The notes beneath the pieces were generated by a model, which was not told where the DNA came from, searched no databases, and saw only the letters and a program-made list of their open reading frames with translations. Positions 53,137-62,309 of a stretch of 64,000 nt of DNA are shown here, piece by piece. Position 1 is the stretch's first letter. Each line of letters opens with the position of its first letter. Location: NCBI GenBank assembly GCA_051418055.1, contig JBPRGH010000002.1, positions 61,766 to 125,765 on the forward strand, written 5' to 3'. Source of the stretch: JBPRGH01 sp051418055 (GTDB taxonomy: Bacteria; Bacteroidota; Bacteroidia; Cytophagales; Cyclobacteriaceae). The position numbers were made by a program, and so were the translations under genes.

Positions 53137-55344
53137 ATGGCTCATTCACTTAGTGCAGTCGCCAAATTGGCTGTTAAATATGTAAACACCACCCAGAGAA
53201 ATGTTTTTCTTACTGGTAAGGCCGGAAGTGGAAAAACTACCCTTCTGAAATATATAATTGATAATACTTATAAAAATGCTGTTGTAGCAGCGCCAACAGG
53301 TATTGCCGCCATAAATGCTGAAGGAGTAACCTTACACTCTCTTCTACAGCTTCCTTTTGGCACTTTTTTGCCGGAAAATATTTCTTTTTCACAAATGGAA
53401 TACCGGGATAAGCTAAATACACCGGAATCAGTAATTTCCCAGCTACAGATGACCGCAAAAAAAAGAGCATTGCTGAAGGAAATTGAGCTGTTGATCATAG
53501 ATGAGGTGAGCATGCTGCGCGCCGATCTTCTCGATTGTATTGATTTGATCCTTAGAAATGTCAGGCGCAGAAGGACAGAGCCATTTGGAGGAGTTCAGCT
53601 GTTATTTATTGGCGATCTGAATCAGCTGCCGCCTGTAGTAAAAAATTCGGAATGGCCCCTGCTTTCCAAGTATTACAGCAGTGCATATTTTTTTGAATCT
53701 CATGCTTTAAAAGCTGCTCCACCTGTTTTCATTGAGCTGGATAAGATCTACAGGCAATCAGATCAGGAATTTATTGATATCCTCAACAGGCTCAGAGAAA
53801 ATCAGCTTTTAAAATCTGATATGGAGCAGCTAAACAGCCATTACGTAAAGAATTTTTCCCCAAAAGCTGATGAAGGATATATCCATATAACTACACATAA
53901 TAAGAAATCGGATATTATAAACACAAAAGAGCTGGAGAAAATAAAATCTTCCGAATTTAATTATGAAGCAGTAGTAACAGGAGATTTTCCAGAGCATATG
54001 CATCCCCTTCCGGAAAGGCTTACATTAAAAGAAGGGGCACAGGTGATGTTTATCAAAAATGATCCCAGTGGCGAAGGTCAGTTTTTTAATGGCAAAATTG
54101 GCCAGGTAACAGCATTAAGTGAGGATTATATTGATGTGACCCTTAACGATTCGCAAAAGGTGGTTCATGTGAAAACTTATGTATGGGAGAATAAACGATA
54201 TAAGCTTAATGGAAGGACGAATGAAATTGAGGAGAATATTATAGGATCTTTTGAGCAATATCCCATTAAACTTGCCTGGGCAATCACTGTACATAAAAGC
54301 CAGGGACTGACATTTGATAAAGCCATTCTTGATCTCAGTGATTCTTTTGCTCCCGGACAAATGTATGTGGCACTTTCGAGGCTTACAGCGCTAAAAGGAC
54401 TGGTGCTCTCATCTCCCATACCGGATTCACATCTGGAGATGGATGAGGCACTTACATCTTTTGCTAAATCAAAAAAGGATAAGGCTATTTTACTTGAGGA
54501 GCTAAACCAGGACCGGAAGAAATTCCTCATTTCTTATGCAGGAAAGGCTTTTAATTTTTCGAATATTTTACAGGAGCTAAAGAAGCATATCAGGAGCTTT
54601 GATAAAGACGAAAAAAGGTCACTTAAGCAGCAGTATCTTTCATGGACACAGGAGCTTTATCAGGAAACGGATGCTTTACATGTAGTAGGGGTTAAATTTA
54701 GCCGTCAGCTGACAAATCTGGCCGAAAAGGAAGGTGAAAATTACCTGGAGGTACTCCATGAGCGGGTTTCTAAAGCCGAGGAGTATTTTCTGCCGTTAAT
54801 GCGGAAGCTTATGGAAAAAATTGACCTCCATAAAAAGGAAATAGGAAACAAGCAGCAGGTAAAAATGTACTCGAAAGAGATTAAGGAGTTACAGCTTATT
54901 TATAAATATCAGGTAAGGCAGATCCAAAAGGTATCGTTGCTCTTTTTGCACCTGTCAAAAGATAAAATCCCGGGAAAGAAGGATTTATTATTAGTATCGC
55001 AATCGGATAATAAGAAAAATGTCAAAGATACCAAAACTCCGACAAAAGAGATTTCATATAATCTGTATAAGGAAAAATTATCAGTAGAAGAAATAGCATT
55101 AAAACGCGGATTATCCCCAACCACCATAGAAGGACATCTTTCTGTTTATGTATCCACTGGGGATATTCCGGTATCTGATTTTATTGAGAAAGAAAAAATT
55201 GAGCAGATAATTATTGTTGCAAAAGAATTAGATACTACCCTTCTTAATGAGATCAAGGCTAAACTTGGTGATGAATTTAGCTATGGGGATATCAGAATGG
55301 CATTGGCTTACCAGAAATTTCTGGATCAGAAGGAGCCGGCATAA
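53137..55344 (+). CDS. PIF1-like ATP-dependent helicase with C-terminal helix-turn-helix domain
   Basis: The protein has 735 residues. Walker A is TGKAGSGKTTLLKYI (about 26-40) and Walker B is LLIIDEVSMLRAD. Motif III is LLFIGDLNQLPPV, and the late helicase motif is WAITVHKSQGLTFDKAILD. The C-terminal part (about 640-735) is an HTH_40-type winged domain (LSVEEIALKRGLSPTTIEGHL), as in some RecQ relatives. It probably unwinds DNA during repair or replication. It stands alone, divergent from the histidine kinase gene. Confidence 0.9.
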   Translation: MAHSLSAVAKLAVKYVNTTQRNVFLTGKAGSGKTTLLKYIIDNTYKNAVVAAPTGIAAINAEGVTLHSLLQLPFGTFLPENISFSQMEYRDKLNTPESVISQLQMTAKKRALLKEIELLIIDEVSMLRADLLDCIDLILRNVRRRRTEPFGGVQLLFIGDLNQLPPVVKNSEWPLLSKYYSSAYFFESHALKAAPPVFIELDKIYRQSDQEFIDILNRLRENQLLKSDMEQLNSHYVKNFSPKADEGYIHITTHNKKSDIINTKELEKIKSSEFNYEAVVTGDFPEHMHPLPERLTLKEGAQVMFIKNDPSGEGQFFNGKIGQVTALSEDYIDVTLNDSQKVVHVKTYVWENKRYKLNGRTNEIEENIIGSFEQYPIKLAWAITVHKSQGLTFDKAILDLSDSFAPGQMYVALSRLTALKGLVLSSPIPDSHLEMDEALTSFAKSKKDKAILLEELNQDRKKFLISYAGKAFNFSNILQELKKHIRSFDKDEKRSLKQQYLSWTQELYQETDALHVVGVKFSRQLTNLAEKEGENYLEVLHERVSKAEEYFLPLMRKLMEKIDLHKKEIGNKQQVKMYSKEIKELQLIYKYQVRQIQKVSLLFLHLSKDKIPGKKDLLLVSQSDNKKNVKDTKTPTKEISYNLYKEKLSVEEIALKRGLSPTTIEGHLSVYVSTGDIPVSDFIEKEKIEQIIIVAKELDTTLLNEIKAKLGDEFSYGDIRMALAYQKFLDQKEPA

Positions 55345-55451
55345 TCCAGTTACTTTGCTGGCCTAACTAACTTGTTCCGATTTCCATTAAAAAATACAAA
55401 AAGCTGCTGTAGGTGTTATGCTTAGAGAAATAATTCACACAACCATTAAAA

Positions 55452-57314
55452 ATGCCTATTAATCGATTCAAACCTGCAACTTTAAGTATATTTTTTCTCT
55501 TGATATTAACTACTTGTGGTATAATATTTCCCAATAATGGTTGCTGGAAAACAGGTGCTGTACAAAAGGATTCTACATATTTTCCCGATCCAAAACTTGA
55601 TTACAACCCGACAGGATATCAGGCACGGTTAGCAATGCCGGAGAATGAAAAGCTAATTAACATATGGATAAAAGGAGATATAAATAATATAAAGGCCCAG
55701 ATCTATAATCATCACAATAATTCCATTACCGAAGTTATAGAATTAAGCCCTCCATATTATACTGCAAAAGTTGCCATTGATCCGGAAGAATCGGATTCCA
55801 TAAGTATTAAATTCGGCACGAGCAGTGATAATGATCTGCAACAGAGCAGTAAAGAGAGAGTATTAAGCCTGCGGAAAATAAAAGCAATTAACGAGATTGA
55901 TAGTGTATTCTCATTCATGATTTATGGATGTTTTCAGCCTTTTCATGTAGGTAAAGAAGGCGAACCCATGCTTCTTCACAATGAGTCAAATCCTTTGAAT
56001 TATGAAATGCGTCAGTTATTTAATGATGTTGGCATGGAGCGCCCAATTGATTATTATCCATCTGGAAAAGATTCCCTCAACAATGATATAATGGTGGAAA
56101 ACCCTGTGGTTTTAATAGGGACGGGAGATCAGATCTATGTAGATCCCGGTTATGAAGCTTCGGATTTTTCAGAGCATGCCATGTCAGCATGGGCACATGA
56201 TTGTAAAGATCCTTATGCCCTTCTTGATGTGGAGTCTTACAAAAACCATATTGATAGAAGTTACAGGAATTTCTATGCTTTTAAATGTTTTGAAGAAATT
56301 CAGGCTACCATTCCTTCAATAAGTGTCTGGGATGATCATGAGATAAGGGATGGCTGGGGATCACATGGTGATGAATATTCAGAAGATACAGGTGAAATGT
56401 CAAATTACCTAAAACCATATTTTAACATTTCGAAATCTGCCTATATTACACATCAGCTTATGCTTGATCCGAAATCTAAAGAACTGGCAGATCTTATTGA
56501 AGAGAATGAATCTCTTGAGCAGGTTTATGAAATAAAAGGTATTCCTCTTTTTGCATTTGATCTTCGATCCAATAGAAATATTTATAAAGATCAGGCTGTA
56601 AATGAAGATCAGTTAAATTCTTTTAAAGAGTGGTGTAAAGAGCTTAAAAACGGCAGTGAAGTAATTATTATATCTTCAATACCATTCTTCTATAAACCTC
56701 ATTTTTCTTTAAAATTATTAGCAAGGTTACTTCAACCTGCACTAAGAGATGATATTAATGATGGCTGGTACAGCAAGTATAATGAGGGCCAGAGAAATCA
56801 GATTGTCAACGAGATAATAAGCTTACGAAATAGAGATATAAAGCCTATAATACTAGCCGGTGATGCCCATCTTGGGGTTATGACAAGCATTTGGTATAAT
56901 GCTCCCGATGATCAAAAGAAAAGATTATGTTACGAACTTATTTATAGCGGCTTGTCTCATGAATCATTAGGGGAGGAAAGGAATGGATTTAAAATAAGCC
57001 TTCAAAAAAGGCCGGAAGGGAATGAAAAAAATGATCCTACCTTTCCTGTGGGCGATTACCAGATCCACTATATACATGAATACCTTCAGGGCAGGCTAAA
57101 TTTTGGAGCTCTGGAATTTAACCTCACTAAACCAACCACAGCATCATTATTTATTGTAGGAGATGAAGAAGAATATTTTACAAAGCAAAAAATGGAGCTA
57201 AATTGGGAGGAAACATTTGAAGAATATCTTGATCGTGCAGAAAGTATTGATAAATATACCTATAAACCACCAGTTCTTTCACTAGATAAAATTCAAAGAA
57301 GCACGGATAAATAA
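55452..57314 (+). CDS. PhoD-like alkaline phosphatase/metallophosphatase lipoprotein
   Basis: The protein has 620 residues, with a hydrophobic signal and a possible lipobox TTC at Cys22. The metallophosphatase core shows GTGDQIYVDPGYE, WDDHEIRDGWGSHGDEY, and LAGDAHLGVMTSIWY, giving the metal-ligand Asp, His and Asn pattern of the PhoD family. It would release phosphate from phosphodiesters or polymers at the cell surface. The N-terminal third (about 25-150) is a beta-rich Ig-like domain. The enzyme class is secure; the substrate is not. Confidence 0.85.
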   Translation: MPINRFKPATLSIFFLLILTTCGIIFPNNGCWKTGAVQKDSTYFPDPKLDYNPTGYQARLAMPENEKLINIWIKGDINNIKAQIYNHHNNSITEVIELSPPYYTAKVAIDPEESDSISIKFGTSSDNDLQQSSKERVLSLRKIKAINEIDSVFSFMIYGCFQPFHVGKEGEPMLLHNESNPLNYEMRQLFNDVGMERPIDYYPSGKDSLNNDIMVENPVVLIGTGDQIYVDPGYEASDFSEHAMSAWAHDCKDPYALLDVESYKNHIDRSYRNFYAFKCFEEIQATIPSISVWDDHEIRDGWGSHGDEYSEDTGEMSNYLKPYFNISKSAYITHQLMLDPKSKELADLIEENESLEQVYEIKGIPLFAFDLRSNRNIYKDQAVNEDQLNSFKEWCKELKNGSEVIIISSIPFFYKPHFSLKLLARLLQPALRDDINDGWYSKYNEGQRNQIVNEIISLRNRDIKPIILAGDAHLGVMTSIWYNAPDDQKKRLCYELIYSGLSHESLGEERNGFKISLQKRPEGNEKNDPTFPVGDYQIHYIHEYLQGRLNFGALEFNLTKPTTASLFIVGDEEEYFTKQKMELNWEETFEEYLDRAESIDKYTYKPPVLSLDKIQRSTDK

Positions 57315-57371
57315 AGAAAAGGTGATTTATGGCTGTTGAAAATATTGATTTACCTGTACTATAAAATTCTT

Positions 57372-57402
57372 TTTGTGTAACTATCTAAATATCCTATTTT
57401 TG
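57372..57402 (+). promoter_or_regulatory. Promoter of sucD (TTTG-N19-TATTTTTG)
   Basis: TTTG (57372-57375), then exactly 19 bases, then TATTTTTG (57395-57402), an exact match to the Bacteroidota -33/-7 consensus. It lies about 35 bases before the sucD ATG at 57437. Confidence 0.75.
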
Positions 57403-57436
57403 TGCACACGAAATTTTTACCTTTGAATTATAGCCA

Positions 57437-58309
57437 ATGAGTGTTTTAGTAAATAAAAATTCCAAGATCATTGTCCAGGGCTTTACAGGTTCTGAAGGAA
57501 CCTTCCATGCCGGACAAATGATAGAGTACGGGACAAATGTTGTAGGTGGAGTAACACCAGGTAAAGGTGGTCAGAAGCACCTTGACAAACCCGTTTTTAA
57601 TACCGTCAAAGAAGCTGTAGACCAGACAGGTGCTGATGTATCTATAATATTTGTGCCGCCTGCTTTTGCGGCAGATGCAATTATGGAAGCAGCTGATTCC
57701 GGGATAAAGGTGATCATTACTATCACAGAAGGTATTCCTACAAAGGATATGATAAAAGTGAAGGAGTATCTTTCCGGAAGAGATGTTCGTATGGTAGGCC
57801 CTAACTGCCCTGGAGTTATTACTCCTGAAGAGGCTAAAGTAGGTATTATGCCTGGTTTTATTCATAAAAAAGGTACGATAGGTATCGTCAGCCGCTCAGG
57901 TACATTAACATACGAAGCGGTTGATCAGATCACCAAAGCCGGTATGGGTCAATCTACATGTATTGGTATTGGAGGAGATCCGATAATCGGAACTACAACC
58001 AAAGAGGCAGTAGAATTGCTGATGAATGATCCTGATACTGAAGGTATCGTGATGATTGGTGAGATTGGTGGTGGAATGGAAGCAGAAGCCGCACGATGGA
58101 TCAAAGAAAATGGTACTAAACCTGTTGTAGGATTCATTGCAGGACAAACAGCACCTCCGGGCCGTCGTATGGGACATGCCGGGGCTATTATCGGTGGTAG
58201 TGAAGATACAGCTGAGGCTAAAATGAAAATTATGCGTGAGTGTGGACTGCACGTTGTGGATTCTCCTGCTAACATTGGAGAAACCATGAAGAAAGCACTC
58301 GGTAAGTAA
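57437..58309 (+). CDS. sucD: Succinate--CoA ligase alpha subunit
   Basis: The protein has 290 residues. CoA-binding N-terminal domain IIVQGFTGSEGTFHAGQMIE; VGPNCPGVITPEEAKVGIMP; SRSGTLTYEA; and the phosphohistidine loop GRRMGHAGAIIGG. The alpha subunit carries the phosphorylated histidine in the TCA-cycle reaction forming succinate and ATP or GTP. No sucC is adjacent, as often in this phylum. A good promoter and a good terminator make it a single-gene unit. Confidence 0.97.
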   Translation: MSVLVNKNSKIIVQGFTGSEGTFHAGQMIEYGTNVVGGVTPGKGGQKHLDKPVFNTVKEAVDQTGADVSIIFVPPAFAADAIMEAADSGIKVIITITEGIPTKDMIKVKEYLSGRDVRMVGPNCPGVITPEEAKVGIMPGFIHKKGTIGIVSRSGTLTYEAVDQITKAGMGQSTCIGIGGDPIIGTTTKEAVELLMNDPDTEGIVMIGEIGGGMEAEAARWIKENGTKPVVGFIAGQTAPPGRRMGHAGAIIGGSEDTAEAKMKIMRECGLHVVDSPANIGETMKKALGK

Positions 58310-58331
58310 TTTTAAATAAATTATAGAATAT

Positions 58332-58360
58332 AAAGCCGCTCAACTTGAGTGGCTTTTTTT
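58332..58360 (+). terminator. Rho-independent terminator after sucD
   Basis: AAAGCCGCTCA pairs with TGAGTGGCTTT (one G-T pair) around a 3-base loop, followed by T residues. Confidence 0.85.
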
Positions 58361-58423
58361 ATAGCCTTGGATATCAGCTGATTAATGGTCTGATTATTGT
58401 TAAAAAATAAAAAAGTTAACATT

Positions 58424-58738
58424 ATGAAGCCTCTCATCCGCAAACTCCCTCTTTTAATTTACTTCACCTATCAGTTTAATAAAGTTACCCTTGGCTTCAC
58501 CTTATTTTTTACGCTGATTTCCCTTGGATATGCTAAAAATATTCTCTTAACCTTTACAATTCTTTTTCTTACTGCGGGGTTTGGTCTTGCCTTTGTTATT
58601 TCTCTGCTCAGAGAGGATGATAAACTATATTTTTATTTGAATAAAGGATTTAACAAATATGAACTGTTTGCAGGAGCCTATCTTATTTCCCTTATAATTC
58701 TTCTGATTTTTAATATCATCCTTAGGCCTCTATTATGA
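58424..58738 (+). CDS. Small membrane protein paired with an ABC ATPase
   Basis: The protein has 104 residues from the ATG at 58424; a TTG 27 bases upstream is possible. Three hydrophobic helices (about 8-27, 30-55, 78-100) with basic loops. It overlaps the ATPase gene by four bases, so the two are made together and likely form a complex. It resembles no named transporter subunit I know; it is too short for a full permease unless it oligomerises. Confidence 0.7.
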   Translation: MKPLIRKLPLLIYFTYQFNKVTLGFTLFFTLISLGYAKNILLTFTILFLTAGFGLAFVISLLREDDKLYFYLNKGFNKYELFAGAYLISLIILLIFNIILRPLL

Positions 58739-59409
58739 GAAATATTCTTGAAGCAGACAGCATCCGTTGTTCCTTTGGAAATTTACAGCTTTTAACCGAT
58801 GTATATCTAAAATGTGAAACCGGTGAAATTGTAGGTCTTTTAGGCCGAAATGGATCAGGAAAATCTACTTTATTGAAAATAATATTCGGCACCCAGTCGG
58901 CTGAAAACAAACTCATAAGAATAAATAAAGCTTATTATAAACAGTCATTTTGGAAGCCAAATTTAATAGGATACCTGCCTCAGGAAAATTTTTTACCGGA
59001 AATTAAAGTTGAGCAGGCAATAAATTTATTTCTTTCAGATAAGCACGCAAAGCAGGCGATAAAGAGTTATCCGCTGATTCAAAAGCTTTTAGACATGAAA
59101 AGCTGGGAGTTATCAGGAGGACAAAAACGTTTTGTTGAATTTATGCTATTGGCGCATTCAGAGGCTGAATTTTTATTACTTGATGAACCATTCTCTGCAA
59201 TAGAGCCAATAATAAAAGAAGAAATGAAAAAAATGATTAAACAATTTAGTCAGACTAAAGGCTTTATTATTACAGATCATGATTACCGGCATGTGCTGGA
59301 AATAGCAGATCAACTTTTACTAATAAACAATGGAATCTGCAGGCATTTAAAAGAACCTGCAGAGCTGAAATTATATAATTATGTACCTTTAGGAACTTTT
59401 AAAAGCTAA
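58735..59409 (+). CDS. ABC transporter ATP-binding protein
   Basis: The protein has 224 residues. Walker A GRNGSGKSTLLKI (about 37-49), signature WELSGGQKRFVEF, Walker B FLLLDEPFSAIEP, and the D-loop/H-loop IITDHDYRHVLEIADQ are present. The Q-loop is in IGYLPQENFLPE. It is one ABC unit without fused membrane helices, coupled to the 104-residue membrane protein. The transported substance is unknown; LptB-like, export or lipoprotein-release roles are all possible. Confidence 0.85.
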   Translation: MRNILEADSIRCSFGNLQLLTDVYLKCETGEIVGLLGRNGSGKSTLLKIIFGTQSAENKLIRINKAYYKQSFWKPNLIGYLPQENFLPEIKVEQAINLFLSDKHAKQAIKSYPLIQKLLDMKSWELSGGQKRFVEFMLLAHSEAEFLLLDEPFSAIEPIIKEEMKKMIKQFSQTKGFIITDHDYRHVLEIADQLLLINNGICRHLKEPAELKLYNYVPLGTFKS

Positions 59410-59413
59410 TATT

Positions 59414-59758
59414 ATGGGACGAGACAGGAAAGACAGATCCGGAATAGTATTTTCAACAGATCCTGATTATGAATATGAAAAGGCAGAAGATCAGGGGCAG
59501 GAAACTTTACCTCCACAACAACAGGATCTAAAAGTTATGCTGGATAAAAAGCAGCGGAAAGGTAAAGAAGTTACAGTGGTGAAAAATTTTGTAGGGAGCG
59601 AAGAAGACCTGAAAATCCTGGGGAAATTGCTTAAATCAAAATGTGGAGTTGGGGGCTCGGTAAAAGATAATGAAATATTAATTCAGGGAGATAACCGCGA
59701 TAAAGTTTTGGAAATTTTGAGTAACGAAGGATATAAAGCCAAAAAAGCAGGCGGTTGA
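59414..59758 (+). CDS. SUI1/eIF1-like translation factor (YciH family)
   Basis: The protein has 114 residues. The C-terminal half is the SUI1 domain: RKGKEVTVVKNFVGSEEDLK, KCGVGGSVKDNEI, IQGDNRDKVLEILSNEGY. The N-terminal half is acidic and probably disordered. YciH-type proteins influence initiation fidelity on the 30S subunit. It starts four bases after the ABC ATPase stop, so it is likely in the same transcript, although no functional link is evident. Confidence 0.92.
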   Translation: MGRDRKDRSGIVFSTDPDYEYEKAEDQGQETLPPQQQDLKVMLDKKQRKGKEVTVVKNFVGSEEDLKILGKLLKSKCGVGGSVKDNEILIQGDNRDKVLEILSNEGYKAKKAGG

Positions 59759-59784
59759 ACTATTTGCAAAGAAAACTTTTATGG

Positions 59785-59810
59785 GTCATTTCGACGAAAG
59801 GAGAGATCTT
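59785..59810 (+). repeat. Dispersed short repeat, copy 2
   Basis: GTCATTTCG, then ACGAAAGGAGAGATCTT. It matches the copy at 30540-30565 nearly base for base. Confidence 0.7.
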
Positions 59811-59875
59811 CTTCCTCTATTAGCACAATGTGCCGTGAAAATAAACATATTAAAGCCTTTTGAAATTAGAAATAT

Positions 59876-60907
59876 ATGAGGTTTTACGTTTTATTCATAT
59901 CAATAGCTTTTTTAATAGCCTTCTCCTGTGATACGCAGCAGCAAGATGCTAATGGAGGAGAATCTCCTCCGGATACTCTTAAATCTAAACCTTCAAAAAC
60001 TGATACTGCTTATTGGGATATTTATCAGAATGACAAATACAAATTCTCTATAAAACATCCTGATTTCTATAAAGTAGAAGTGGTAAATAAAGCTTTTCCT
60101 TTAATAAGTATGTATAATCCGAGTGAAAAAGTGTCCGGCCACCCCGATCTCCATGCCGACGCTTCTATATCTTTTATAAATATTTATCCGAAAGGATTGG
60201 GGACAGAATTACCTTTTGGGAAAAGAGTGAGCATAAAGGAATATGATGCTGAGATCCCTGCAGATTTTAGTGTGGACCCTATTGAGTCTAAAATTTTTAT
60301 GCTTGAAGATGGAGACCCTTGGGGATATTTTTTAAAACCGTCAGCACCACCGGAAAGGTGGAATGAGAATGGTTTTATTTTTGTGCAAATGGCCATTAAA
60401 GATTATCGATCCGAATGCATAGACGAAGAGTCAAAAGAAGTGAAACCTATGGAGGGATGTGATCCAATGATGGGTGATAAGATCAAAAAATTTGGTTCGG
60501 TTAATGATGAGCAGAGGCAGATTGTAAGGAACATTTTGCAATCCCTATATTTTACAGGTGAAAAGAAGAAAGAGAGAAAGCCCATTACTGATTTGATACG
60601 GATAGAGCAGCCTGAACGGAATGCATCTGTTGAATCGCCTTTGAGGGTAGAGGGAAAAGCACGGGGCTACTGGTTTTTTGAAGCAAGTTTTCCTGTTGTT
60701 TTAATAGATAAAAACGATAAAAGGCTGGCATCAGGTATAGCAGAGGCAAAGGGAGAATGGATGACAGAAGATTTTGTGCCTTTCGAAGTGGAATTAAATT
60801 TTGATACCCCGGAAGCTCAACGGGGCTACTTAATATTTAAAAAAGCTAATCCTTCGGGAAAACCAGAGAATGACCGGTCCTTTCAAATGCCTGTAATTTT
60901 TGAATAA
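59876..60907 (+). CDS. Lipoprotein with C-terminal Gmad2-like Ig domain
   Basis: The protein has 343 residues; the lipobox ends IAFSC (Cys18), followed by a Gln/Asp-rich linker. The central domain (about 45-225) contains YKFSIKHPDFYKVEV and is of unknown family. The C-terminal 100 residues (IEQPERNASVESPLRVEGKA ... AQRGYLIFKKANPSG) match the Gmad2 immunoglobulin-like domain, known from spore and surface proteins. It is probably anchored in the outer membrane. It is followed by the J-domain gene at a gap of 33 bases. Confidence 0.82.
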   Translation: MRFYVLFISIAFLIAFSCDTQQQDANGGESPPDTLKSKPSKTDTAYWDIYQNDKYKFSIKHPDFYKVEVVNKAFPLISMYNPSEKVSGHPDLHADASISFINIYPKGLGTELPFGKRVSIKEYDAEIPADFSVDPIESKIFMLEDGDPWGYFLKPSAPPERWNENGFIFVQMAIKDYRSECIDEESKEVKPMEGCDPMMGDKIKKFGSVNDEQRQIVRNILQSLYFTGEKKKERKPITDLIRIEQPERNASVESPLRVEGKARGYWFFEASFPVVLIDKNDKRLASGIAEAKGEWMTEDFVPFEVELNFDTPEAQRGYLIFKKANPSGKPENDRSFQMPVIFE

Positions 60908-60940
60908 AAGTTATATTGCATTCATACTCGCATTTTCTCT

Positions 60941-61744
60941 ATGGCTATAAATGAATATCTGGAGACATTGGGGCTTGCTCCCGGGGCTTCCGAGCAGGAT
61001 ATAAAAACTGCTTACAGGCAGCTTGCAAAAGAATACCACCCTGATATAAGTAAGGATAATTATGCCAAACAGCAGTTCATAAAAATTACCGAAGCATATA
61101 AATTTTTAACGGAAGTAGGAGCTAAACCTCATAATGAGGGGATAAAGTATAACTATGATCCTCAGAAAGCTGAATACGAGGAATGGAGGAAGAAGGCACG
61201 TGCGTATGCACGTCAGAAAGCCGCAGAAGAGGCAGAACATCAACGAACAATACTGGACAAACTTTATCGCTATTTCAATATTGCGGCAGTTTTAATTATC
61301 CTTTTTAATCTCGTAATAGTTCTCGATTATTATCTTCCCACTGAATCTCATCGTAAAGAAATACTATACGCCACACAACTATTTTATTCTGACGGCACGG
61401 GGGGCAGGGTTCATAAGTATGATCAGCTTGCTTTTGATGATTTTAAACTAAGGGTAAAGCCGGAAGGGGCACGGGAAATACAGATGGATTTTGCTACCAT
61501 TATTACAACTCCTATTTTCAACACTATTAAAGAGGTAAAGCTGCAGGTGGAAGATGGAGAAAGAGCATTAATACCTTTCAATCGCCTCTATACAATTATT
61601 AAATTCCTTATTCCATTGGCTCTGTTTTTTATTATTGCCTATTATTTTTTAAAAAACTGGCAGTACAATAAGCTTACGTTGGTAATCATTTCTTCAATAT
61701 TATTTCTTATTGAGATCTTCCTGGTTTTACGATACAATGTTTAA
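60941..61744 (+). CDS. Membrane-anchored J-domain (DnaJ-like) protein
   Basis: The protein has 267 residues. The N-terminal J-domain has YRQLAKEYHPDIS with the essential HPD (33-35). A charged linker follows (WRKKARAYARQKAAEEAEHQ), then three membrane helices (about 113-132, 217-235, 242-262). The segment between the first two helices carries beta-strands. A cytoplasmic J-domain would recruit Hsp70 to the membrane. There is no zinc finger or substrate-binding C-terminal domain. Co-expression with the preceding lipoprotein is likely. Confidence 0.87.
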   Translation: MAINEYLETLGLAPGASEQDIKTAYRQLAKEYHPDISKDNYAKQQFIKITEAYKFLTEVGAKPHNEGIKYNYDPQKAEYEEWRKKARAYARQKAAEEAEHQRTILDKLYRYFNIAAVLIILFNLVIVLDYYLPTESHRKEILYATQLFYSDGTGGRVHKYDQLAFDDFKLRVKPEGAREIQMDFATIITTPIFNTIKEVKLQVEDGERALIPFNRLYTIIKFLIPLALFFIIAYYFLKNWQYNKLTLVIISSILFLIEIFLVLRYNV

Positions 61745-62241
61745 TATCTCCTTCGGGTACCGCCTTTATGTCCGCTGATAATATATCGTGCTGATAATGC
61801 GAGTTCATCGCCAACAAAATACGAATGCTCAAAGAAATTAAAATAAGGTTTCCAGTCCAGCGACAGGTTAAGCGGTATTTCTTCAAAAGTATATTCCATC
61901 CCCAATATACCATCAATGCCTAAACCAACATAACCCCCATCTCGTGGATCATCAATAAAGACCTCTCCGTTCCAGATACCAACATGAGCACCACCGCCAA
62001 AATACCAAAAGAAATTAGGCACTTCTCCTAAAGGACCATGCCATTCATATAAAGCTGTTAAATTGACGCCATTTATCCGGGTGGATAAGATACCCTCAAC
62101 AGCTTCATTTGGTGTTACAAAGCTTTTAATTGTAAATCCCGGGGCAACTCCCGCACGTAAACCTAACGAAGTCTTATAAGGCTGACTATAACCATGCTGT
62201 ACCAATGTGATCAAAAAGATAATTAAGAATATTTTCCTCAT
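61741..62241 (-). CDS. Small outer-membrane beta-barrel protein
   Basis: The protein has 166 residues from the ATG at 62241; an ATG two codons upstream is possible. The signal peptide ends HGYS. Beta strands have alternating residues and glycine-rich turns (TSLGLRAGVAPGFTIKSF, FWYFGGGAHVGIWNG, GLGIDGILGMEYTF), then a basic tail GTRRRY. This fits a small eight-strand barrel of the OmpW/porin-like class. Function unknown. It converges with the J-domain gene and overlaps it by four bases. Confidence 0.8.
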   Translation of the reverse strand: MRKIFLIIFLITLVQHGYSQPYKTSLGLRAGVAPGFTIKSFVTPNEAVEGILSTRINGVNLTALYEWHGPLGEVPNFFWYFGGGAHVGIWNGEVFIDDPRDGGYVGLGIDGILGMEYTFEEIPLNLSLDWKPYFNFFEHSYFVGDELALSARYIISGHKGGTRRRY

Positions 62242-62285
62242 AATCATGATATTTAGGTCTAGATAGTTTTAAACTTCAAATTCTT

Positions 62286-62293
62286 TAGCTTTG
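62286..62293 (+). promoter_or_regulatory. Candidate -7 element (TAGCTTTG) for the MFS gene
   Basis: An exact TAnnTTTG match 17 bases before the ATG. The transcript leader would be only about ten bases. Confidence 0.4.
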
Positions 62294-62309
62294 CACCTTT
62301 CCAGATTTA

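Noticed and set aside
57446..58287. Several long minus-strand open frames opposite sucD
   Set aside because: The plus strand encodes an unmistakable SucD; the reverse frames have no family pattern.
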